In this document: in pieces, positions 35,495-44,860 of the stretch
Position numbering within the stretch: the first letter of the stretch is position 1
Layout: the number at the start of each line of letters is the position of its first letter
Assembly: GCF_009762775.1 (NCBI RefSeq)
Contig: NZ_CP046401.1
Coordinates: 4,736,001 to 4,800,000, forward strand
Length of the DNA: 64,000 bases
DNA from: Maribellus comscasis
GTDB taxonomy: Bacteria; Bacteroidota; Bacteroidia; Bacteroidales; Prolixibacteraceae
Direction of reading: 5' to 3'
Notes under the pieces: model-generated
What the model was told of the DNA's origin: nothing
Databases searched by the model: none
What the model saw: only the letters and a program-made list of their open reading frames with translations
Position numbers and translations under genes: made by a program

Positions 35495-36619
35495 ATGAAT
35501 TTAAAAACAGAGGAATCTATACCAACCGTTCTAGTTGTTGATGATACCCCCAATAATGTTAAAATTATAGCCTTAACGTTACGGCCACTAAATTATAAAC
35601 TGGTAATCGCAACCAACGGCAAAAGTGCAATCGAGATGGTTGATAAAACTCGTCCCGATCTTGTTTTGCTGGATGTTATGATGCCGGAGATGGACGGGTA
35701 TGAAACTTGTCGTATAATTAAATCAAAAAGCGAAAATGAAAATCTCCCGATAATTTTTTTAACGGCATTAAGCGACAAAGAAAATACAGTGATGGGGTTT
35801 GAAGCCGGGGGGGTTGACTATATTACCAAACCATTTAATAAAAATGAACTAATAATCAGAGTAAAAACACATCTTGAATTAAAGCACACACAGGATTCGT
35901 TGCGAAAAACAAGCCAACATCTTTCTGAGCTTAATGCCTTAAAAGACAAGATGTTCTCAGTGATTGGACATGATTTGCGTTCGCCGTTAGGTAGTGTAAA
36001 AATGACTCTGGAATTTCTTTCTCAAACTGCAGGCAATACTACTGGCGATGAGTTTAAATCGACAATTGACTTGTTGGTGAAAACTACCGACGAAGTATTT
36101 AGTTTGCTTGAAAACCTACTTGGTTGGGCAAAATCTCAAAGTGGTAATCTGGTTTTGGTAAAAGAAGAAGTGGATCTTAATGATCTTGTTGGTAGTCTTT
36201 ATTTGCTTAATAAGGGAAACCTAAATTTAAAAAACATTGAGTTCTCAACGCATGTCGACGAAGACGCCAAAGTGTATGCAGATCTGAATACTTTAAAGGT
36301 CGTAATCCGAAATCTGTTGTCAAACGCTATTAAATTTACACCTGATAAAGGAAAGATCAGTATAAATGCATCGAGGATTGAGAAAAAGGTAAAAGTTGAA
36401 ATAAAAGATACGGGAGTAGGAATACCAAAGGAAAATATTCCAAAATTGTTCGATCAAACCCAACACCTGACAACTTACGGTACCAACCGCGAGTCGGGTA
36501 GCGGCCTGGGATTGCTCCTGTGTTTTGATTTCCTGTTGAAAAATGACGGAGAAATCTTTGTTGAAAGTGAATTAGGAAAAGGAACGACTTTCTCTCTGTT
36601 ACTCCCTGTTGCCGAATAG
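35495..36619 (+). CDS. Receiver domain-histidine kinase fusion
   Basis: 374 residues. The N-terminal receiver has Asp16/Asp17 in VVDDTPNN, phosphoacceptor Asp60 in LLDVMMPEMDG and Lys in TKPFNK. A short coiled linker leads to a HisKA domain with His159 in VIGHDLRSPLG, then a HATPase domain (KDTGVGIP, ESGSGLGLLL). There is no sensor or membrane domain; the receiver in front probably takes phosphate from another kinase and controls this one. It lies 42 nt after the UDP-xylose synthase gene and may share its transcript, which would link polysaccharide precursor supply to a signal. Confidence 0.93.
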   Translation: MNLKTEESIPTVLVVDDTPNNVKIIALTLRPLNYKLVIATNGKSAIEMVDKTRPDLVLLDVMMPEMDGYETCRIIKSKSENENLPIIFLTALSDKENTVMGFEAGGVDYITKPFNKNELIIRVKTHLELKHTQDSLRKTSQHLSELNALKDKMFSVIGHDLRSPLGSVKMTLEFLSQTAGNTTGDEFKSTIDLLVKTTDEVFSLLENLLGWAKSQSGNLVLVKEEVDLNDLVGSLYLLNKGNLNLKNIEFSTHVDEDAKVYADLNTLKVVIRNLLSNAIKFTPDKGKISINASRIEKKVKVEIKDTGVGIPKENIPKLFDQTQHLTTYGTNRESGSGLGLLLCFDFLLKNDGEIFVESELGKGTTFSLLLPVAE

Positions 36620-36850
36620 TCAGACAATATATTTTACGAGGACCAAAATCAATCAGTAGAAACATTATGTAGTTTTGTCATAGTACTTGTGGTTATGGGA
36701 CGCATTATCGGCCCAGTTGGTGATAGTGGTATGAAAGTCGCCGACGATTCATTTTGGCGTTATTTGTATTTTATCTGAATTTAGTTTGAAAAGGGCATTT
36801 ATTTACAGACAGAAACCATCAGAAAGAAAGTAAAAAAGAATCTGATTAGA

Positions 36851-39331
36851 TTAGGTGTTTTTTATAAATTTTACTGTTTTTGCAATTCCCTGGTCGTTTG
36901 TAAAACGCATGAAATAAATTCCCTTATTCATATTATATTCCTCTAGATTTATTGTCGGATTTCCAAAATGTAATTCATTGTAGTCTCTTGTATAATAGAT
37001 GATTCCTTGCATGTTGATGATCTCTATTTTATAATTGAACGCCCAATCTTGAGGAATATCAACTGTTAATTTATTTTGTGCGGGATTGGGATAAAGTACC
37101 AAATTCTTATCAGAAATACTTTCTTCAATAGTTGCAGATGATGTCGTTACTGAGTAGGACTCAGATTGAACGCTCTTTTCTTCCATAAAAGAACTATCCT
37201 CACTCTCTTCGGCATATCCATAAAGTATAATCTCGTTAACAGCTGCATAAACACTTTCACTCATAGTTAATCGAATGTATCTTGTTGCTATATCTGTTTC
37301 GTGTATTTTCCATGTTTTGTATTTATTACAAGATTCGGTAAATAAAGCTTGCCAGTTACCAGGTTCTCCATATGATATTTCCAAATTGGCAACATTGTTC
37401 ATGTCATGCAACGCAATTTCAGTGATATTGTATACCCGGCCTAAATCAAGGTAAACACTGTAGGGAGCATTGTTCATGTTCCAATACGGTTTCCATGATT
37501 GACTTGTTGGATGTTCATCGTTTTCAATTACAATATTTTGCTCATCAACCAAAAAATCTGCAGAATAGACGCTACCTCCATCAACGAGGTCATATATCAT
37601 GCTACCTGATAATTGAATTTGTTCAGAAACTAAGGTATTCTCTACTACTACTTCATAGCCATAAATAATAATTTCATTCACTGCTGCATAAACACTTTCG
37701 CTCATGGTTAATTTAATGTACCTTGTTGCAACGTCTGTTTCGTGTGTTTTCCATGTTTTGTATTTGTTGCAGGATTCAGTAAAAAGCGCTTGCCAGTTGT
37801 CTGGTTCACCATAGTATACTTCCAGGTTGGCCACATTATTCATATCGTGTAATGCTATTTCAGTGATATTATACACTTTTCCTAAATCGATATATACACT
37901 ATACGGAGCGTTGTTCATATTCCAATAGGGTTTCCATGATTGGCTTGTTGGGTGTTCATTGTTCTCTACTGAAGAATCTTGTTCATCAACCAAATAATCT
38001 GCCGAATAGACACTACCTCCTTCAACCAGGTCTGTAATCATACTGCTTGAAAGCCTAATCTGTTCTGAAACGGGCACAGTGTCCTCTGTTGTAGTACCTT
38101 CATCATACTCAGAATATTCGGGACCTCCGGGAGCACCAATGTTCCCGTAAATAGCTAAAGAATTTGCTGATAGTGAGTAGTCATTGTTAGCAATATCGGT
38201 AAACGCAATTTCTTCAATAGTTTCTAAACTATTGTCGGAATCAACAAAATTAGTATCGTTTCCTGAGTTATTGTTGAAAAATGTGATATGTGTGTCGTAC
38301 TGATTATTTGTTATACTTATAAAATTAATTTCATTACGATTTTCAATTACTTCACCGTCATGTGTTTGGCTAAAGTAGTTGCCCGAAACTTCAATAGCAG
38401 CAGTTGAATCAGTAAAAAGTCTGTTGTCGATGTACATACCCTTTGAATCAGCAATGTAGTTGTTCGTATAGGTGTTATTCCCATTTCCCAGAGAGATTAT
38501 TCCGTAGGAAGGAGCTCCTATTAAAATATTGTTATAAACATTGGCTGCTGAGTTATCGCCAATTTGAAGAATGTTTTCCTGGTAAAGAGTACTGTCATTA
38601 CCTGTTGATAAAAGAGTATTATTGTAGATTTCAATATCCTCTACCATATTGGCAATTTGAATGGCTTCCCTGCCCGTATTTCTAACAATGTTGTTATAAA
38701 TTTTTACATGTTTAAACTCCATGCCCGGACTTTTGGTTTCACCCAGATACATTCCCTCTGTTACGTTTTCAATAAAACAGTCATGAATAACTAAATCGGA
38801 AAAAACCGGAACAGGTGATGGTGGATTACCGCCATAATCTTTCTTGGCATAAATTCCAAAAAAGCCGTCGTGGCTAATTTTTACAAATTCTGCTTCACAA
38901 TCAGAACTCAACTCAGAAAAGGCTAATCCACAACTTTTTGCTGATAACAGAAAACCATATTTATAACCTGGATGTCCTGCTCCGCTAACTTTTATGTATT
39001 GGCAATTTTCGAAAGTAAGAGCACCCCATGCTGTTTCTGAGTCAATATTAACCTGACCACCTGAATTGATAATTACTAAGGGGTTTTCTGCGCTTCCGCT
39101 AAGGTATTGGAATTTTAATGCATGGGTTCTGTTGGCTGAAATAAAAATGGTGTCACCGCCTTGTGGCAGGTTATTCCAAGTTTCAGTATTTACATAATAG
39201 GAGGCATTCTCATCAATGTAAAATGGTTTTGTTGAATTTATATCGTTTGCTAAAACAGTGGTTGGGATTAGATTGGCTAAAAAAAATCCAAAGAAAAAGT
39301 AAGATCTAAAAAATGAAAACAGTGATTTCAT
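36851..39331 (-). CDS. T9SS-secreted beta-helix protein with two discoidin-like domains
   Basis: 826 residues from the ATG at 39331; the open frame continues to 39406 but only the internal start is followed by a signal peptide (FFLANLIPTTVLA). A parallel beta-helix/chondroitinase-B-like region covers about 60-400 (repeated VYNNILIGAPS, IEIYNNTLLSTGN). Two nearly identical discoidin (F5/8 type C-like) domains follow, encoded at 37652-38065 and 37211-37624. A C-terminal type IX sorting domain ends it (LVLYPNPAQNKLTVDI ... KGIYFMRFTNDQGIAKTVKF). It is predicted to be a surface or extracellular polysaccharide-binding or lyase-like protein. It lies next to the exopolysaccharide operon and may process that polymer; this is inferred. 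Confidence 0.88.
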   Translation of the reverse strand: MKSLFSFFRSYFFFGFFLANLIPTTVLANDINSTKPFYIDENASYYVNTETWNNLPQGGDTIFISANRTHALKFQYLSGSAENPLVIINSGGQVNIDSETAWGALTFENCQYIKVSGAGHPGYKYGFLLSAKSCGLAFSELSSDCEAEFVKISHDGFFGIYAKKDYGGNPPSPVPVFSDLVIHDCFIENVTEGMYLGETKSPGMEFKHVKIYNNIVRNTGREAIQIANMVEDIEIYNNTLLSTGNDSTLYQENILQIGDNSAANVYNNILIGAPSYGIISLGNGNNTYTNNYIADSKGMYIDNRLFTDSTAAIEVSGNYFSQTHDGEVIENRNEINFISITNNQYDTHITFFNNNSGNDTNFVDSDNSLETIEEIAFTDIANNDYSLSANSLAIYGNIGAPGGPEYSEYDEGTTTEDTVPVSEQIRLSSSMITDLVEGGSVYSADYLVDEQDSSVENNEHPTSQSWKPYWNMNNAPYSVYIDLGKVYNITEIALHDMNNVANLEVYYGEPDNWQALFTESCNKYKTWKTHETDVATRYIKLTMSESVYAAVNEIIIYGYEVVVENTLVSEQIQLSGSMIYDLVDGGSVYSADFLVDEQNIVIENDEHPTSQSWKPYWNMNNAPYSVYLDLGRVYNITEIALHDMNNVANLEISYGEPGNWQALFTESCNKYKTWKIHETDIATRYIRLTMSESVYAAVNEIILYGYAEESEDSSFMEEKSVQSESYSVTTSSATIEESISDKNLVLYPNPAQNKLTVDIPQDWAFNYKIEIINMQGIIYYTRDYNELHFGNPTINLEEYNMNKGIYFMRFTNDQGIAKTVKFIKNT
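37211..37624 (-). repeat. Internal tandem domain duplication, second copy
   Basis: 414 nt, 138 codons, encoding a discoidin-like domain (EQIQLSGS ... ILYGYA). It pairs with the copy at 37652-38065. By hand count 20 of 138 residues differ. Confidence 0.85.
37652..38065 (-). repeat. Internal tandem domain duplication, first copy
   Basis: 414 nt, 138 codons (EQIRLSSS ... IIYGYE), 27 nt from the second copy. Many DNA differences between copies are synonymous, so the protein sequence has been kept after duplication. Confidence 0.85.
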
Positions 39332-39438
39332 ACAATCTGGTCTTAAAGAAATACTAGTTATTAAAATTGTAATGAAAGATAGGTATTTAGCTGGAGAAGT
39401 ATACAAATTTTGAAGGACCCGATTGCTGATTTTTGGGG

Positions 39439-39460
39439 TAACAAATGCCTAAATTTGTTA
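39439..39460. repeat. Perfect 8-bp inverted repeat
   Basis: TAACAAAT and ATTTGTTA flank GCCTAA, between the end of the exopolysaccharide operon and the beta-helix gene. It lacks a T tract on the minus strand, so an operator for the beta-helix gene or a weak terminator are both possible. Confidence 0.35.
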
Positions 39461-39503
39461 AAAGTGTGTTTTCGAACTTTTTGTTATTGGCAAATTATTT
39501 CTT

Positions 39504-40691
39504 CTATCCCCGCTTCGCTCTTTCCCATTTTACCGACTGATTCCCTTTTATATATCTTTTAAATCCCAGAAAAACAGAGAGGTTCATAATAAAGAAATAG
39601 TAGGGAACAAAAAGTATTTTCACTTTAATTTTTCGGTTTTCGAGGAACCAACCGGTTAATGCCATTATATAAAAAAGTACCTGTCCGAAAAAAAGCAGTG
39701 TATAAATATTACTGATTTCCATTCCTGAATTGACAGCTAAAATAAGATTCACAGGAATAATTAGTAATAACAAAAGAGGAGTAAGAGTCCATCGCAAAAC
39801 ACGATGAGATATGTATTGAAAAGATAACGTTCCATATCTAAAAATATTAAGAAGAGGATAAAGACGAACCACTGACTGTATTCCTCCCGCTGAAATACGC
39901 ACTTTTCTTTTCAATTCTTCTTTTACATTGGCTGATGCTGTTTCGATAGCATAGGCATTGGGATTATACTGAATAGTGTGCCCAGACATCGCTACACGGA
40001 GAGAAATTATAAAATCATCCAGCAAAGTGTCTTTTTCCACTTCCTGCCAAAGTTCGGTTCGGATGGCAAAGAGTTCGCCTGCTGCACCCACAACCGAGTA
40101 TAATTCTGCGTCCCATTTTTTTAAGGTCGATTCATATTTCCAGTACAAACCTTCACCAGCTCCGGCTGCTGCATCAGCATCTTTGCTGTAAATGCGTTTT
40201 TCTCCTGAAACACAGCCAACTTTGGGATTTCTGAAAAGATTTACCATTTCTCTTATTGAATCTTCTCCCAGGTTTGTGTTTCCATCGGAAAAAATTACGA
40301 TTGGGGTTTTTACAAATTGCATCCCTCTGTTCATTGCTCCAATTTTACCTCCCCGTTCGTCTAAATGATAAACCTCAACTCCTGCATATTTCCTTAGCAA
40401 ATCAGGGGTTCCGTCATCAGAACCATCGGTTACCCAAACGTGTTTTACTTTTTCTTTTGGATAATTCAGACTAAACGAATTTTTAACCTTTTCATCGACA
40501 TAGTCTTTTTCGTTATACGCAGCAACGAACAAGGTAACTTCAGGCTCGTAATCTTCATTTTCAGAATATGGTTTTGACAATCCTAATGCTCTTCTGGTTT
40601 TTATAATGGCATATAATAAAATACCGTAACCCAGATACGAATAGAAAATAATAAATAGTGCCAGCCAGAATAGTATCTCCAAGGTTTTCAT
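39504..40691 (-). CDS. Membrane-associated family 2 glycosyltransferase
   Basis: 395 residues. An N-terminal hydrophobic helix is followed by a GT2 (GT-A fold) catalytic domain: VTLFVAAYNEKDYV, VWVTDGSDDGT, FSDGNTNL (DxD-like) and LDDFIISLRVAMSG, then a KVRISAGGIQSV region and several C-terminal membrane helices. This resembles processive or membrane-bound polysaccharide synthases. It is the last gene of the exopolysaccharide operon, 6 nt from the acyltransferase gene; the sugar transferred is unknown. Confidence 0.88.
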   Translation of the reverse strand: MKTLEILFWLALFIIFYSYLGYGILLYAIIKTRRALGLSKPYSENEDYEPEVTLFVAAYNEKDYVDEKVKNSFSLNYPKEKVKHVWVTDGSDDGTPDLLRKYAGVEVYHLDERGGKIGAMNRGMQFVKTPIVIFSDGNTNLGEDSIREMVNLFRNPKVGCVSGEKRIYSKDADAAAGAGEGLYWKYESTLKKWDAELYSVVGAAGELFAIRTELWQEVEKDTLLDDFIISLRVAMSGHTIQYNPNAYAIETASANVKEELKRKVRISAGGIQSVVRLYPLLNIFRYGTLSFQYISHRVLRWTLTPLLLLLIIPVNLILAVNSGMEISNIYTLLFFGQVLFYIMALTGWFLENRKIKVKILFVPYYFFIMNLSVFLGFKRYIKGNQSVKWERAKRG

Positions 40692-40697
40692 AAGGAC

Positions 40698-41324
40698 TTA
40701 TTTTGAAGGTTTTACTTTTTCCCAGGAATTTGTTTCCAGATTAAATTGTTTGATTACACGAGCCGGATTCCCTACTGCTACTGAAAATGGCGGAATGTCT
40801 TTGGTTACTACACTGCCTGCTCCCACCTGGCTCCGTTTTCCAATAGTTACGCCAGCAACAACCACTGAATTGGCCCCAATGTGAGCTTCTTCTTCAATTG
40901 AGGTTGGTTTAATATCAAGTGGCTGAGCACTTGAGTTTTTAGAACCGTCGGCATAACCATGATTAAAACCAGCTACAAATACATGTTGCCCTAGTCCCGA
41001 GCCATTTCCCATGGTAACAGGGCCAATGATCACTGAGCCAATACCAACACGCACCCGGTCACCCAAAATAACATCTCCTGAACCATTGTTTACGGTACAA
41101 AAATCTTCAATGGTTGTAAGCGCTCCAATTTCAAAACGATTCCACGGGAAAACATCAATTCTTGAGCGACGTCTTATTCTGGCACCTTTCCCCTTTTTGT
41201 GTTTTATTGGATTTAAAAACCAGCGTACCCAAAGACGAGGTCTTGGATTTCGTTTCGGAGCGATGGTCCACAAAACAAAGCTTTTAAGTTTCGGATTTGA
41301 TTTTATCGCAGTTATAAAATTCAT
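40698..41324 (-). CDS. Hexapeptide-repeat acyltransferase
   Basis: 208 residues. Imperfect hexapeptide repeats forming a left-handed beta helix (VIIGPVTMGNGSGLGQHVFV, AHIGANSVVVAGVTIG, RSQVGAGSVVTKDIPPFSVAVGNPARVI). The ending is that of LbH acetyltransferases that use acetyl-CoA. The N-terminal 60 residues are basic and unlike most family members. It probably O-acetylates a sugar of the exopolysaccharide. Its start overlaps the ATP-grasp gene by 4 nt. Confidence 0.88.
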   Translation of the reverse strand: MNFITAIKSNPKLKSFVLWTIAPKRNPRPRLWVRWFLNPIKHKKGKGARIRRRSRIDVFPWNRFEIGALTTIEDFCTVNNGSGDVILGDRVRVGIGSVIIGPVTMGNGSGLGQHVFVAGFNHGYADGSKNSSAQPLDIKPTSIEEEAHIGANSVVVAGVTIGKRSQVGAGSVVTKDIPPFSVAVGNPARVIKQFNLETNSWEKVKPSK

Positions 41325-42460
41325 TTGTCTTGCATTATAAATTTAGTGCTGTACCAATATGATTTAGGATTTTTAATTCCAAATGCTTCTCTCACTCCTC
41401 CAAAATTTTCCTGTAGACTGTGAAGACCTGGTGCAGCGTTTATTTCAATCACAGAAGGTCCGTCTTTTGTATAGGCTATATCCCAACCAACATATCCTAT
41501 ACTTTCGTTCTTTTGGGCCGCGACTAAAACAAAATCTTTGATTTCATCCCAGAATGGAATTTTATATCCATCAAACTTAAAATTTGTATCGGGGTGATGG
41601 TCAGTCTTTTCAAATAGTCTGGATGTAGCGTACGAAGCTAGTTCTCCTTTTTCGGGATTGATTCGGCAAACATATCCTTTTTGACTGGCATTATCAATCT
41701 GTTTTCCCCCGTGCCCCATTCTTAGAAGTGCAAACAAAAACTTTGCTTCACCATTTTTTACTTCAGTGTAGGCCCTGATTGTATTAATCGATTTGGGGTA
41801 TATTTTATTGATTTCCTCATGTTGTATCAGCCCTTCCTGAACCAGATAGTTATCTTTTTTACCAAGGGTTTTTTTAATGAACTCAGCACTTAACTGATTT
41901 CCTTCCTCATCGGTAAAAATTTTATTTTTGTTAAAAACCATAATTCCTTTTCCACCCAATCCCATTGTCGGCTTCATAAAAAGTTTTTCAGCTTTGGTTT
42001 TTTTTATGAGGTCATTTACTTCATCATCTGAGAGGATTGACTTGTTATGACTATAGAATCTGCCATTTTTATATTGAAACAAAAGATTGGGTTGTCGGAT
42101 ATCCATCGATTTTAATACCTGGTATGTCAATTCTTTGTCTTCGGATACCATAAGATATTCGGTAAAGAATTTTGGAAAAAAAAGGTAATATGCAAAAAAG
42201 TTTGGAATATAATCTTTCATCTCTTCGATGCTTAATGTGCAAGATTTTAGGTACATACCATACCGTATGTATTGAAATGGATAGCACCCCCAATACTTTT
42301 GTAAGATTTTCATTTCCCTTCTCATAAGGTTTTTGGGCTTTTTATCCTTGTGGGATTCAAAAAAACTGTATTCGTTTACATACAATTTTTTGTAATGGCT
42401 TCTGGTATTTTTTTCTGCTATCTTTTTCCAGATCCAATAAAAATTACTCTTCATGCCCAT
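41321..42460 (-). CDS. Sugar-transfer-associated ATP-grasp protein
   Basis: 379 residues. An N-terminal helical region (1-110) is followed by an ATP-grasp domain: LFMKPTMGLGGKGIMVF (ATP-binding Gly-rich loop), SINTIRAYTEVKNG and a late VIEINAAPGLHSLQ metal-binding loop. Such proteins occur in exopolysaccharide operons and are thought to ligate an amino acid or carboxylate to a sugar or glycan; no substrate is established. The start could also be the ATG at 42454. It is transcribed just before and overlaps the acyltransferase gene, so both may modify the same polymer. Confidence 0.87.
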   Translation of the reverse strand: MGMKSNFYWIWKKIAEKNTRSHYKKLYVNEYSFFESHKDKKPKNLMRREMKILQKYWGCYPFQYIRYGMYLKSCTLSIEEMKDYIPNFFAYYLFFPKFFTEYLMVSEDKELTYQVLKSMDIRQPNLLFQYKNGRFYSHNKSILSDDEVNDLIKKTKAEKLFMKPTMGLGGKGIMVFNKNKIFTDEEGNQLSAEFIKKTLGKKDNYLVQEGLIQHEEINKIYPKSINTIRAYTEVKNGEAKFLFALLRMGHGGKQIDNASQKGYVCRINPEKGELASYATSRLFEKTDHHPDTNFKFDGYKIPFWDEIKDFVLVAAQKNESIGYVGWDIAYTKDGPSVIEINAAPGLHSLQENFGGVREAFGIKNPKSYWYSTKFIMQDK

Positions 42461-42512
42461 AGCTCTGTCTTTTTATTTTGTAATTGTAATTTTAACATAT
42501 TTATCTAACTCT

Positions 42513-43700
42513 TCAATGCCCGATTTCCTTGATTTTGTCATACATCAAATTCACGCAAGTTGTCCAGCTATGATTGTTTCCCGTTTGAATTCTTTTAACT
42601 CTTTTCTCCTCTGTGTCCGAATTCATAATAAGATCAATATTTTCTAAATAATCTTCAAGTGTTTCTCCTAACATAACAGTGTCTTTAAACCATTTCATAG
42701 CTTTTGTTTTGGTCGCTATCGTAGGTATTCCCATCGCAAGGTATTCATCAATTTTTCGGGGGTAATTCCCAATGGTGGCTTTTGTTAATTGTTGCGGATT
42801 CATAGCAATTGTGAAACCTTTTATATATGAAGGTAAAGTTTCAGGAGGCCTGGGTCCCAGAAAAGTAACATTTGAAATGTGATGCAATTCAGTTTTTTTA
42901 AATGATTCATTTTCAGGCCCGACTAACACGATTTCAAAATCAGGTTTTGCTTTAGCGATTCCTGCTATTAAGTTAACGTCCAATCTTTTGGTCGAGAGGT
43001 AACCAACATAGCCAATAATTGGTTTGTCTATTGATTTTAATTCTTCTGATACTTCCGTTCTATCGGGTTGATAAATTGACACATCACAACCTTGTCCAAC
43101 CATAAAGCTGTTCTCATTATATTTTCTCGCATATTCTTCATAATAAAGCGAATTGGTAAAAACAATATCCGACTTTGCTATTAAATATGGTTCCATTTGA
43201 AGTCCATGCTTACGCCAGTAAGGAACAATTAATAAGTTATCTCTTATATAATAAATCGAGAGCTTTGGATTCAACAATTCTTTTAGGGAAAATCCTAAAA
43301 ACATATGTTGGTCATTGAATAACAAAATATCTTTAAATCCTAACTCGTAAGTTGCTTTCTTTATCGAAATGGCCAGTTTCTTGTTGTTCTGTTTGTTTAT
43401 CATTTTAAACAAGAAACCTGGAAACGAATTACTTGGATGGATATAAGTTGCGGGAGTGAGATTAAACAGATTTTCGTTGATTTGTTTTATGGAAAGGGAA
43501 GGGTTTTTTATAACAGCTTTTCTGTTTTTTACAATTTTATTGTCTGAGTTCTTCCAGGCTTCCAAATAGCTGATAGGAATATTGACAAATAGTACTCTGT
43601 TGTTTTTCGAGAATTCTTTCGCAATATCTTTGCAGTTACTTCCGATCTCAATATCCCAGGGTTGGATTCCAATGACCACTATATCCTTTCCTTTTATCAT
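42513..43700 (-). CDS. Glycosyltransferase, GT-B fold (family 1/4-like)
   Basis: 395 residues. The N-terminal half starts with a VVIGIQPWDIEIGSNCKDIA strand-loop, and the C-terminal half has IGYVGYLSTKRLDVNLIAGIA, VTFLGPRPPETLPSYIKGFTI and YPRKIDEYLAMGIPTIATKTKA, the donor-binding pattern of GT-B enzymes. It resembles the TuaH-like glycosyltransferases that start with a nucleotide-sugar-like strand. It adds a sugar to the growing repeat unit at the inner membrane face. It lies 52 nt from the ATP-grasp gene and 3 nt from the next glycosyltransferase gene. Confidence 0.87.
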   Translation of the reverse strand: MIKGKDIVVIGIQPWDIEIGSNCKDIAKEFSKNNRVLFVNIPISYLEAWKNSDNKIVKNRKAVIKNPSLSIKQINENLFNLTPATYIHPSNSFPGFLFKMINKQNNKKLAISIKKATYELGFKDILLFNDQHMFLGFSLKELLNPKLSIYYIRDNLLIVPYWRKHGLQMEPYLIAKSDIVFTNSLYYEEYARKYNENSFMVGQGCDVSIYQPDRTEVSEELKSIDKPIIGYVGYLSTKRLDVNLIAGIAKAKPDFEIVLVGPENESFKKTELHHISNVTFLGPRPPETLPSYIKGFTIAMNPQQLTKATIGNYPRKIDEYLAMGIPTIATKTKAMKWFKDTVMLGETLEDYLENIDLIMNSDTEEKRVKRIQTGNNHSWTTCVNLMYDKIKEIGH

Positions 43701-43703
43701 AAC

Positions 43704-44849
43704 TTAAGATTTTAATTCCTCGTAAACTTTTTCATAAATATCCAAATAATTTTCAGCCATTTTTTTCCAGGTAAATCCTTTCGCACGTTCAATACCTCTT
43801 TTTTCCAAGTCCTTCTTCAACGCTTCATTTTGTATTATTTTTTGAATAGCACCTGTAATTTCTTCTGATTTATACGGGTCAACAATCAACGCCGCTTCTC
43901 CTGCAATTTCAGGCATGGAAGAAGTATTTGACGTAATTACCGGTACACCGCAAGCCATCCCTTCCAAAATAGGAATTCCAAAACTTTCACGTAAGGATGG
44001 ATACAGGAATACTTCACATTGATTGATAATGGCAGGCAGGTCAGTATTTACAACATACCCTGTCAAATGAATGTCTTTTCTTGTTTCCGGATGCCCAATA
44101 TCTTTCAGAATATTTTGAAGTGCTGTCTCCTCATAATCAAGCATTACCAATTTGTATTTGACTTCACTTTGTTTATTGAATTCAGCGAAAGCTTTTAAAA
44201 CGTTAGGTGTATTCTTTTTTGGGTCTGTATTTCCAAGGAAAAAAAGAAAACGATCAGGAAGTTTATATTTTTCTTTAGCAGAAGCAAGTATTTTTTCGTC
44301 GGTAATTTTTTTAAAGTGCTCGCCAACTCCATTGTATATCGCTACCAGGTTTTCGCCAAGCCCCATGAAGTTTTTAATTCGTTCTTTTTCAAAATTGGAA
44401 ACAGTAGATACACGTTTACTTTTTCTTACCACCGGGGGCACAACAAAACGCCGGTACATGTTGCCTGCTTTTTGATACCATGTTCCGGCCTTTTTGAAAA
44501 TGCTAATACTTTCCAGATAAATAATATCATGTAAAATAGTAATCAAAGGTACTTTTGACCAAATGGGGCCTGTGTTGCTTGTGCAATGCAAAATATCGCA
44601 ATTTTCTTTGTAGGCTGCCTTCGGAAGAGCTATTTGTTCCCAGGTGGGGTAGGGGCCACCTCCTAACTCTACTATTTTGAAATTTGGCGCATCCGGAATA
44701 CAGGTGTTGTCAACATCGGGTTTTACAAAAATAATATATTCATTTTTTTTGTCGATGAGTTGCAGGTTCTTTATGAGCTCCAGTGCAACCATATCCATCC
44801 CGTGTTTCTTTTTTCTGTAGAGTCGTTGCCCTTCAATACCTATTTTCAT
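43704..44849 (-). CDS. Family 4 glycosyltransferase
   Basis: 381 residues, GT-B fold. Typical GT4 marks: HCTSNTGPIWS, FLGNTDPKKNTPNVLKAFAEF, IHLTGYVVNTDLP and the EX7E motif region FLYPSLRESFGIPILEGMACGVPVITSNTSSMPEIAGEAALIVDP. It is a mannosyl- or similar transferase using an NDP sugar. Co-transcribed, 11 nt from the preceding glycosyltransferase gene. Confidence 0.93.
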   Translation of the reverse strand: MKIGIEGQRLYRKKKHGMDMVALELIKNLQLIDKKNEYIIFVKPDVDNTCIPDAPNFKIVELGGGPYPTWEQIALPKAAYKENCDILHCTSNTGPIWSKVPLITILHDIIYLESISIFKKAGTWYQKAGNMYRRFVVPPVVRKSKRVSTVSNFEKERIKNFMGLGENLVAIYNGVGEHFKKITDEKILASAKEKYKLPDRFLFFLGNTDPKKNTPNVLKAFAEFNKQSEVKYKLVMLDYEETALQNILKDIGHPETRKDIHLTGYVVNTDLPAIINQCEVFLYPSLRESFGIPILEGMACGVPVITSNTSSMPEIAGEAALIVDPYKSEEITGAIQKIIQNEALKKDLEKRGIERAKGFTWKKMAENYLDIYEKVYEELKS

Positions 44850-44860
44850 AATGGGGTGGT

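Noticed and set aside
36694..36777. 27-codon frame starting MGRIIGPVGDSG
   Set aside because: Too short, with no conserved pattern or ribosome site, between convergent genes.
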